NCBI GenBank assembly: GCA_029204225.1
Contig: CM055103.1
Coordinates: 4,086,500 to 4,150,499, forward strand
Direction: 5' to 3'
Origin: Diphasiastrum complanatum
Taxonomy: Eukaryota > Streptophyta > Lycopodiopsida > Lycopodiales > Lycopodiaceae
DNA length: 64,000 bases
Under the pieces are notes generated by a model, which was given only the letters and a program-made list of their open reading frames with translations, searched no databases and had not been told where the DNA came from. The translations under genes were made by a program, and so were the position numbers. Position 1 is the first letter of the stretch, and the number at the start of each line of letters is the position of its first letter. Below, one piece after another: positions 53,232 through 64,000 of this stretch.

Positions 53232-54750
53232 GGATCAGTAGACCAATAATCCATAAGTTAATTGTGACAAAAAGGGAATTGGGGCCCTTAAGTGTACATG
53301 GCCATAATTAATGGTTGTAGGCCTAAACACTTGATGGTGGATTTGTATGGGTCTATCAGTGAGTCATTGGAGAACTAGATGACATGGCCCAAATAGGTTG
53401 CAGAGGTGTCCAGTGAGGTGTCACAGTGCACTACTAGTGGTGCATGGGCCTTGGAGGGTATAAGTATACCTATTGGGCTCTCACTAGTGTATGCTTGATA
53501 GCATGACCAGTGGCAGGATGTTGTTGGTGTGATGCCTCATTCCTCTTTGAATGATTGATCCATAGCTTGGGGCTAGATAAGTTCGATCTAGATTGGTTGG
53601 GTTGGTTTGTCCACCATCGGGTTCCCTTGTGTTGCTTGTGATTGGCATGCTTAAAATAGGATCCTTGGATTTAGGACTTTATATTGTTAAAAAAGGGGGA
53701 GAAGTAGGAAGAAAAGAGAATTACCAAGGAGAAACATCGGTCAGAGATTCAAGGAGGAATCTATTATATCGATGATGGACCTGTCTTATGAATCAGAAAC
53801 GATAGGATATCTAGATATTACAAAAATCCTTTATGGATTATTGTAGATATCAGGTTTGAAAATTTAAAGGATTCCCGATTTGTGAAATCATCTTTTTTTT
53901 TCCGTAGCTCTGTGGTAAAATAGTGGATTGGCGATGCATATTCGATCTTTTTCATTGATCTGCTCTAAACATAATATGCAAAAATGTAATTCTCTTATAT
54001 AAGTATATAATGAAATTTAAGATTTACAGACATGACTAAAACCAAATATAAACAACCAATGTATACGTAGTTCTTACTCCATGCACATTTGCACAAGACC
54101 ATCTATTGCCCAATCGCTCCCAAGAAGTTGCGGCAACATGAACCTATGAAACTCATAGGCATCATAATGACAACTTATTTTTTCCTTTTCCTCCAAATTC
54201 AATAAACTACAAAACAAAAACTACAATTGGTTAATAATGTTACAAAAACTTTGTTAATAAACATGCACTTTTTGAACAATATTTCATGATGTACATGAAC
54301 GTACAAAAATTGGAATATAGTAACATCCTCTTTACCTCAATATGGTAGCATCCTCTTGAAAATATAATTGCAAAGCTACAATCTTAGAGGATAAAGAATC
54401 TTTGTTTTTTTTGGACGTTGAAGCAAGTTCCACCTACTCTCCAAATAGAACAATGGTTATTTTCAACAAACCTCTTTTCATTTCGAATAAACGACAAACT
54501 TAAGAAGTAACAAAAAACAATGATAACTAGATTCAAAACTTTGGATACCTTTTCGAGTTTTTTATGTGATGTGGTCACATTTTTTTTTCTCTCTTCGACC
54601 ATGATGCTTGAAGCACATTGATTTTTAGCTACATGGTCTTTCATCTGAAATATTGAAAAAATACACATACAATTCTCTTTAAACATACATGTACGAATCA
54701 TATAAATGTACATGTGAAGTATAAAAAACAAGTACACTTCTAGAAGCAAT
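53232..54750. other. Non-coding stretch
   Basis: No supported gene. A minus-strand frame at 54758-54384 includes a Lys-rich segment (MKDHVAKNQCASSIMVEERK) that could be a further exon or trailing sequence of the transposase gene upstream, but it lies beyond an in-frame stop. Confidence 0.45.
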
Positions 54751-54754
54751 TGGG

Positions 54755-57195
54755 TCAAGTCTCATCAACCATAGATTTCGGTTGCACTAAGGACAAAGAA
54801 TCTTGCATCCTAACGTCCACCTCTGGTTTGTTGCGTCACATTCAAGTAACATTAGAAAATCATGAGAAATTCAACAGTGGCAAAAGAGTTAGATTATTAA
54901 AAACCTTGATAGCAAGTTCTTTACCTCAGATAAAGGCTGAGCTAAACATGACTGTCGTGGCATTGGATCCTTCTCTACAGCAGCCCGCTACATGACATAC
55001 GAAAAAAATTATGAAATTGTTAGAAAACTTATCTCTATCTCTCTAATGAGGTCCATACTTTTAATAAGGCTTTCACAATTTAGAGTATCACATCCCATGT
55101 ATTGTCTTGTGTCTCAAAGTACATGTGTAATAAGTAGACTCTTAGAAATAAGTGAGGTTAAATCTCTTTAACTGTAGATAACGACTGAGCTAAACCCAAC
55201 TACTGTAGCGTTGGATCCTCCTCTACAGCAACACGCTGCATGATCAAAACTGAAATTAGGCATATATCTCATTCTCTCATTCTCTCTCTTTGTGTGTGTG
55301 TGTCTCTCTCTCTCTTTATGTAGATAGCTAGGACCGTTCCAAGTTTCAAAAGAAAGAGATGGAGAGAGAGAAAGAAGAAATGAGAAAGTGAACTAACCTG
55401 GGATAAAATTTTCATCATCTTCATATGCATCTGTACAGTCTTTCGGAGTTCTTCCATTTCTTCACTTTGTCTTTCTATCTCCTTCCTCATTTCATCTACT
55501 TGGGAAGAATACCGCATCTCTTTTCTGTAGACACTTAGGCCCCTTGCTCTCTTTTGTCCCCGACTATTTTCTTCTAAAATCTTCATTACTTTCTCATCAG
55601 GGTTTGTTCATGGCGTATTAAAATCTTAGTTCTTCACAAAAAAAAAACATAGCTAATCAATTTTACATGTAGAGTCATATACATGTTAAAACCCTTACTG
55701 GTATGAGCATCCACATATATCTCGGCAACAGTTGGAGCCCTATTTTTTTCTTGTGCCTAGAATTTGGCACTCAACAATAGACAAAAACAAATGACATCAT
55801 GTAAAAAGAGGTTTCGCATATCGGAGTATACAAATGCAAGTTTTGTTGTGTACACACGTACCAGTCTCATATTGATGCCCGCATATCCAGCTCGACCAAC
55901 ATTCGGCATCTTTTGTTGTTTTGCTCTATTGATCTTGTTTTGTTGACTCAATTTCTAAGCAAATTATTGTACACATATCAAGCAAATGAATAATAAGTCA
56001 GTAGTAGGATAAATAAATCATGCACTAACTAGAGATGCCAAAGCGTTCAAGTCAAATTTTGGTTTCAAAATACATAGATAAAACAAAAAGGTGAAATACA
56101 ACTTGAAAAGTTTCGCTTTTTAAGTATTGACGTAGAAGCTGCCATCTCTCCTTCTCCATCCACTCAGGACATTTTGGAGTCAAATTTTCTGCCTCTGCTT
56201 TATCAATGTTGTTCTTGAGTCTCTGTCTCAATGAACGAAAATTGGACGCCAATTTGTCCTTGAAGTCCTTTGATGAAAACTGGCAATCATATTCTGTTTG
56301 CGATATGAAATAAAATTCATCAAACTATCTCTTTTGCTCTCTCTCTCTCTCACACACACACTCTCACTTTTACTTGAAACTCACATACACACACACATGA
56401 TCTATATAAGATTCAAATAAAAGTGTAGTAGTACCAGCAATGCTTGATGAATAGCCTCGATTTGCACCTTTGGCACATCTCTAATTGTTGGATAATGTAG
56501 ATCCAACTTGGCCTTCATTAAAGAGCCAAATGACTGTGCAAATCTATCTTTGTGTATTCTGGTAGGGTGTCCATCAACAACCTCAACAAAAATAAAACCT
56601 TCGTTAAGATTTTGAGTGCATCTAATCAATCTTCTCTCTCGTTTGCTAGCATTGTACTTTTTTTTTTCCTGGAGGCTAGCATCTTGATATTTGGCTCATC
56701 GGCATTAGCGGCCAGGGCAACTGCTTTTTCCATGGGGAAATCATCCAAGGTGGCGTTAGCAGCTATGTCAATCGCTTCTTCCTTGGGGCAATCATCCAAG
56801 GTCGTGTCAACGGCCTTGTCAATTGCATCTTCCCTGACGCAATCATCTACGGTGGGATTAGCACGAAAAATGTTTCATTTTCTCGTCGTTGCTTTTGTCC
56901 CTCTTTTATTTTTTAATCTCTTTAGCACAATGGGGGACTCAATGGACTCCCCATCATTGGAGTTATATTCTAATTTTTCTATATTATCACCTGAAATAAA
57001 TATGAACATGTAAGAAGTTATGATATGTTGTATGACAATCAAGCACCATGAGTGTAATAAACTTATCTACTATGAGTACCTGTGCTGGGACTGTTTTCCT
57101 CATAATTTGTAGTGGTTTTCAGCTGCATACTCCTTTTTCTCTCTTTTGTCATTATTACATTCAACGTGCTCTTACTAGAGAGCCGAGAAATCCTG
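54755..57195 (-). pseudogene. Ptta/En/Spm-type plant transposase gene, multi-exon
   Basis: Exons proposed from GT-AG sites and homology, minus strand. 57195-57080 (ISRLSSKSTLNVIMTKERKR) splices in frame to 56990-56435, which has an acidic repeat of the form TLDDCPKEEAID three times and then GFIFVEVVDGHPTRIHKDRF. 56293-56101 (YDCQFSSKDFKDKLASNFRS, LTPKCPEWMEKERWQLLRQY), about 55956-55865 (NKINRAKQQKMPNVGRAGYA), about 55757-55700 (RAPTVAEIYVDAHTS) and about 55610-55395 (coiled coil, VDEMRKEIERQSEEMEELRK) follow. This is the plant transposase family of Pfam PF03004, encoded by En/Spm elements. Damage: a TGA within the 56990 exon near 56875 and a phase mismatch at the 56435/56293 splice. Small exon-like pieces at 55230 and 54990 are near-duplicates. 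Confidence 0.75.
54920..55240 (-). repeat. Duplicated exon-like segment of the transposase gene
   Basis: Minus-strand 55235-55155 and 54990-54920 both read as (R)V/AAVEEDP/KDP... followed by LAQSLS or LAQPLS, with shared DNA phrases (gctgctgtagag-aggatccaa and gtttagctcag). A local duplication of about 240 bases is the simplest cause. The first copy has a TAG inside. Confidence 0.6.
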
Positions 57196-57199
57196 GGAA

Positions 57200-59015
<1,816 letters not shown>

Positions 59016-59267
59016 ATGTTTACTCCAAGCTTTACTCAAACTGTTTAAGGATAGAGAGTCATCAAGGTTCTCAAAAAACCTACTCCAAGCCCTACTCCAA
59101 GCTTTACACCCTTTTAGATAGCTTTAATCTCTCTAAGAAGCTTTCTTATGTGCTCTTTGAAAAAGGTTTACAAGCTTTTAAATAGCTTTACCTCAAGCTT
59201 TTGAAAGCTTTTGAAAAGCTTTAACTCTGATGAAATAAAAAAACAACATAGTGTCAATAAAAGAGAA

Positions 59268-59568
59268 AAAAGAACATAAACAACAACAAACACAAATGTA
59301 AGAAAGCAAAACAATTAAACTTTTGAATGCTAGCTATGGTGCTTACCTTTGTGTTCAATGCTCAACTTTTTGCTCAAGCCTTGGTTATGGTGAGAAGGTA
59401 AAGAGCTTTGGCTGTGACAAAAGAACATAAACAACAATAAACCCAAATGCATCAAAGAAAAACTAGTAAATTTTTGAATGTTGGCTATGGTGCTCACCTT
59501 TTTGTCCAATGCTCAACTTTTTCTCCAAGCCCTGACTATGGTGAAAAGGTAGAGAGCTTTGGCTGTGC
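59268..59568. repeat. Tandem duplication of a 151-bp unit
   Basis: Units 59268-59418 and 59419-59568 both start aaaagaacataaacaac and share gctatggtgct(t/c)accttt and agagctttggctgtg, with about 85-90 percent identity. The unit repeats ctcaactttttgctcaagcc-type sequence. No coding function is seen. Confidence 0.88.
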
Positions 59569-59689
59569 AAAAAAAGCAACAGAAGAACCAAGCATCATTA
59601 GAAGAGACATGGAGAGCAGCTCCACCCACCGCTAGGCGCAAAAATATTCTCCTCCTCGCGCTCAAAAATGAAAATAGAAATGAGTAGAA

Positions 59690-59973
59690 ATTGCGACCCA
59701 CCAGTCCGTTGAGTTCTGCAGATCGACTATATATTCGACGCTATCAGTGTCGAGTATATATCGATTTGCAGAATACTAACGACTATATATTCGACGCTAG
59801 CAGCGTCGAGCATATAGTCTTTTAGCTTCTGGAAATCAACCATATACTTGACGCTGCTAGCGTCGAATATATAGTCAATTTCTTTCTGGAAATCGACTAT
59901 ATATTCGATGCTAATAGCGTCGATCCACAGAACTTAATGGACGCGGACTGAAAAAAAAACTGGGTCGCGCAAT
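59690..59973. mobile_element. Foldback/MITE-like element built of nested palindromes
   Basis: The outer ends are inverted repeats: attgcgaccca, then cagtccg, then gagttctgcagatcgac on the left pairs with 59925-59973 read in reverse (attgcgcgaccca...cagtccgcg...agttctgtggatcg). Inside, cgactatatattcgacgct occurs at 59724 and 59780, a variant at 59894, and its reverse complement at 59859. Each is followed by a complementary half, so every unit is itself a stem. It is 284 bases with no ORF. No clean target duplication was found. Location between two transposase genes suggests that this may instead be a regulatory or subterminal repeat region of an En/Spm element. Confidence 0.75.
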
Positions 59974-60207
59974 GTAGGTATTCTCAGAATGTTGTTGCGA
60001 ATCGACTTTTCTTGAATTGTTATTTCAAATCAATGAGGTGTTATCACAATTTTGACAAGATTCTACATTTCAAAAGAACGCACCTACGAGTGGAATGGAA
60101 GAACGAGGAAAAAAAAAAAGTTAAAGATACATCAAGTACATATGTTGGTAGGCATGTTTTTTGTTTAGGTTTTATACACATTTTATAAAAGTATTGATTT
60201 TTTTTTT

Positions 60208-63200
60208 ATCGAGTAGATCATGGAGCAAATGCTGCGCATGATTGGTCATTTGAGGAAATTAGAGAAGATGCTGTCAGACGGGGTGTGACCATGGTTCCTT
60301 GCCCATGTGCCAATTGTAGAGGCATGGGATTTATGTCCCTTGATGTAATTGAAAAGCATTTGTTGAGAAGAGGCTGGTCAACATCAAAAACAAACAAAAA
60401 GAGGATAATGCAAAGGTATTATACTAAACTATGCATTATTAATGTACTAGAAACATGGTATGTTATTGATTTTAGAAATTAAGCATTTGATTTTTTATGG
60501 CCTTTTGTGAAAAACCTTGTACTAACTTTTCTAAATCGTCTTGTACATGTCTATCATTTGTGTCCTGATAGTATATTTTAATGCTATACTCCACCACATT
60601 GAGTTGATATACATCTATGATGTGATTTTAAATTACGTTCATGCATATTCTTAATAACTTGTAAATTTTTTATGTTTAGTGTATAAGCAATTATTGGTGA
60701 AGTGGGTGAATATGAAAGTCATGTACAAATTACTTGGATGTACATGTCATAATACTAAAAGATTGCTTGACAGTTCTTTGTGTATATGTGAATTGGTAGG
60801 AATTTCATGACATGTGGTTTGCTTCTGTCTCTTAAATCTCATACTTTTTGCCAACAACACAGGACTCCAACTATAAAGATCGAAGGATAAATATACTCCG
60901 AAGGGGAAATTTGATAATGACATGTCCGTAAATTCTCTTGATATGCAGTTACAAAGGATGATACAAAATACTTTTGAAAATGTCAATGGTTGTCTTGGCA
61001 AGCTGGATGGTTCACTAGATCAAGAAGAAGCACCTAGACACACAACATTTAGTGTGGATTTTGATCATGAGGACATCAAACCATCTATGCAAGACCAACA
61101 TATGGAAGATGACCAACCAACATATAACTATAACTTGGAATTTAAAAACTTTATGGATAATGCAAGTGAACCCTTATATACAGGATGCAAAGTTAGCAAG
61201 CTTTCAGCAACATTGTTACTTTACAATCTTAAAGTCGTACATGGTTGGTCACAAGCAAGCATGGATGAGTTGCTACATCTTTTAAAGAAAGACATTTTGC
61301 CATTAGAAAACGAGCTTCCACCATCAACATACCAAGCAAAGAAAATGATCAAAGATCTTGGGTTGCACTATAATAGCATTCATGCATGTGTTAGTGACTG
61401 CATATTATATCGTGGGGAGTATTCTATATTGGATTCATGTCCTATTTGCGGGGCTAGTCGATGGAAGGAAGGAAAAGGAAAAATACCACAAAAATTATTA
61501 AGACATTTTCCATTGATACCACGCCGTCTTCGAATGTACAGGTGCTCTAGTTTTCTTTGATCAATGCACACGTATATGTGCATATTATATATATATGCAC
61601 ACACACATATATTAATATTGATGTCTTTTTTATTTGTTATTTTGTAGGTGTCCAACTATTGCAAATCTAATGCTATGGCATACACAAGGTAGAAGCCATG
61701 ACAACATGCTAAGACATCCAGTAGACTCGCTTGCTTGGAAGCATGTGGATTCAACTTGGCAGCCGTTTGCTAAAGAACCTTGAAATGTTCGACTTGGACT
61801 TGCTATAGATGGTGTGAATCCCTTTCAAGATTTGAGTAGCAGATGGAGTTCTTGGCCTGTTCTTTTAGTGAATTATAATTTGCCACCTTGGCTAGCTACA
61901 AAGAGATTCTGTGTTTTGATGTCATTGCTTATTCCTGGTCCAAACCAAGTAAAAGAAGATAAGATAGATGTTTATCTAAAAGTCCTTGTGGAAGAGTTGC
62001 TGGAATTGTGGAATGGAATACCTGCTTACGATGTCACACGGTCGATGCATGAAGGGAAACATTTTACTCTAAGAGGTATTTTGCTATGGACAGTTCATGA
62101 TTTTCCTGCATATGGCTTGCTTGCGGGATGTAGAGTGAAGGGATATCTTGCTTGTCCAATTTGTGGCCCAAAAGGAGAAGGCAGATGGTCAGAATATCTA
62201 CGTAAAGTAGTGTATTGTGGACATAGAAATTCCTTCCTCATGATCACAAGTTTCGAAAAATGAGGACTGCATTCAATGGAGAGATCGATGATCGAGATCC
62301 TCCTCTCAAAGTGACAACATATGACGTTTTTAAATGGACAAAAGCACACGTGACATGGAGTAGTAGTCACCCACGTAAAAAGAAGGATGATTCTTCATAA
62401 GTAACGGGATGGAAAAGATTATCTATTTTGTACAGTCTACCATATTGGCAGGTATATGTAATTTCGTCTTAATATGAGTTACACAATAGTTAATATTTTG
62501 GTTTCTGTTTATATGTGCATGTACATCATCATATGATCTAACAATATTGGTATGTGTATGTGGCATGTACAACATCTTCTGATTTGAAATACATTGGATG
62601 TTATGCATGTGGAAAAGAATGTCGCCAAAAACATTCTAAAAACTATTCTTAGAATGGGTGACAAAGATTCAATCAAAGTGCGGGAAGACATGAAAGAGAT
62701 CGGTATTAAACAATCTCTCTGGCCAAGGAGATGTGAAAATGATACGAAGAAGATGTTTTTGCCGTATGCACCATACACATTCACAAAGCAAGGAAAGGAG
62801 ACATTTTTTTCAATTGTAAAATATATGAAAACTCCGACATGATATAGTGCCTCTATGAGAAAACACATTGCAGGTTATTTTATACTCGACTTATTCTATT
62901 GCATGTTGTAACTCAACTCTGCAAACCTAATTGTGCCTAATTTGTGTCTCGTATGCATGCTATATTGATATGTATCATTCTTGTTTGAAATAGACAAAAA
63001 GCTTAAGAGCATGAAAACTCACGACTATCATGTCTTCATGCAACAAATATTCTAGTGGTTGTACGTTGCGGCATATCTGACATAACACGAGCTAGCATTT
63101 TAAAGATTAGTCATTTTTTTAGAATGATATGTGCACGAACTATAGACCCATCAAAACTAGAATCTCTACAACTAGAAGTGGTTCAGGCACTTTGTGTTTT

Positions 63201-64000
63201 AAAAAGATCTTTTCCACCATCTTTTTTTGATATTATGACACATCTTGTTGTCCACCTTGTAGAGGAGATTAGAATTTGTGGGCCTGTTAGTTTGCGATGG
63301 ATGTATCCATTCGAAAGAGTCATGAAACCTTTAAAACAATACGTGAAAAATAAAGCAAGGCCAGAGGGTTGTATGGTGGCAACTTATGCAATTGAAAAGG
63401 CACTTGGCTTTTATACTAAATACATCCAAGCCTATGAAGGTACTGCTCTTAGAGTATGGGATGGAGAAGAAGATCCACGAATGAACAGTGTGGTTCTTGA
63501 AGGAAAAGGCACAATCTTTTATCTTGATTCAATAATGCGTCATCAAGCTCATGTATGTTGGACAACTCAACAATCATCGAAGAATGGAAGAGGTAATCAA
63601 CTAGCTAATTGACCACCATATTTTGCAATAATACAAGTTTTCATTCTTTACCTTGTCTTTTTTAAACATCATTGAAAGAAATCATATAATGTGTTTGTTA
63701 TATTAACAGAAAATTTGAAAAAGATATTGCCATGTTGCAAACTAAAAGGACTAAAGATGCCATCAACTTCGATTACAATGCAAATGATTTTCCAACATGG
63801 CTCTTGAAAAAGGTTTTTTCTACTTTATGTTCTGAACATGATATTTTGAAGTTCTAACGTTTCATTTATTTTCACGCTTTGTCATGGAATTGATATAATT
63901 AGCTATTTTTTCTTTTGAATACTAGGTGAATGAACTTCATGAAGCATGCGAGATGCTGGATTCCATGTTGATTGATTTGGTAACAGGGCCAAAGCACCGT
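60208..64000 (+). pseudogene. CACTA (En/Spm) TNP2-type transposase, multi-exon, runs off the window
   Basis: Exon 1 (about 60208-60400) encodes the transposase-associated domain: PCPCANCRG, then a His in VIEKHLLRRGW. Exon 2 (about 60860-61541) has KVSKLSATLLLYNLKVVHGW and DSCPICGASRW. Exon 3 (from 61648) splices in frame and has LGLAIDGVNPF, the first catalytic-Asp region of the TNP2 core, then HEGKHFTLRGILLWTVHDFP and LACPICG. Later exons give LDVMHVEKNV (about 62590), the DUF4218 region (63055-63612: FPPSFFDIMTHLVVHL, LRWMYPFERVM) and the start of DUF4216 (63710-64000). Damage: TGA near 61782, a one-base loss near 62228, TAA near 62398, TGA near 62580 and near 62840, and a shift near 63050. 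The transposase would cut CACTA ends; this copy cannot. Confidence 0.88.

Noticed and set aside
53433-53450. cactactagtggtgc as a CACTA-element terminus
   Set aside because: It is a local palindrome with no matching inverted end or 3-bp duplication; not enough to call an En/Spm boundary.

Overview
The window is plant nuclear DNA, AT-rich and dominated by transposable elements. The evidence is Ty1/copia elements with plant-type primer sites (TGGTATCAGAGC, complementary to initiator Met-tRNA), Ty3/gypsy gag and protease remnants, En/Spm (CACTA) transposase genes with GT-AG introns, an F-box gene of the plant UFO/At5g15710 type, and part of a plant cell-wall-type invertase gene. I cannot name the species. 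No bacterial, organellar or CRISPR features are present.

1-24.7 kb is a retrotransposon nest. A plus-strand copia element (A, 275-6255) has all catalytic motifs but one frameshift and one stop, and both its LTRs are cut. It abuts three minus-strand copia elements inserted one inside another. The outer element C (6256-20907) is split in its gag gene by element B (8082-19315, 5-bp duplication catcc). B is split in its own gag gene by element D (12489-17019, 5-bp duplication tgatg). A 378-bp inverted-repeat element also sits in B's 5' LTR. A degenerate gypsy gag-protease (20908-23560, minus) and a cut copia element E (23882-24660, plus) follow.

24.7-35 kb is less dense. It holds a polypyrimidine tract, an uninterrupted 324-codon gypsy-type gag ORF (27768-28742) with no pol, long GA microsatellites, and the only intact host-type gene, an intronless F-box protein (31873-33027, minus). 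A copia gag/LTR fragment (H) lies behind it.

35-47.5 kb holds two halves of one copia family in opposite orientations (G: LTR, gag and protease, minus; F: integrase, RT, RNase H and LTR, plus). It also holds an inverted pair of LTRs from another family, and gypsy scraps in a scrambled order.

47.6-53.2 kb contains a GC-rich repeat block, two exons of a GH32 invertase (48215-48970, minus), homopolymer and microsatellite tracts, an LTR-like segment (51111-51701), and two unrecognised Cys/His-rich ORFs (52326-53231). A relative of the first ORF lies on the opposite strand at 38760-38960.

54.7-64 kb is En/Spm territory. A Ptta/En/Spm-type transposase gene (minus, about 54755-57195) and a TNP2-type CACTA transposase gene (plus, 60208 to the window end) lie back to back. 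Between them is a palindromic 284-bp inverted-repeat element (59690-59973). Both transposase genes look damaged.

Most coding sequence here is dead or dying transposon. The points most worth following are the nesting order, a perfect 127-bp inverted repeat across element A's LTR/primer-site boundary, a shared CACACGTGTG palindrome in several LTR families, the intact gag-only ORF, the unknown ORF family at 52.3 kb, and the invertase fragment.
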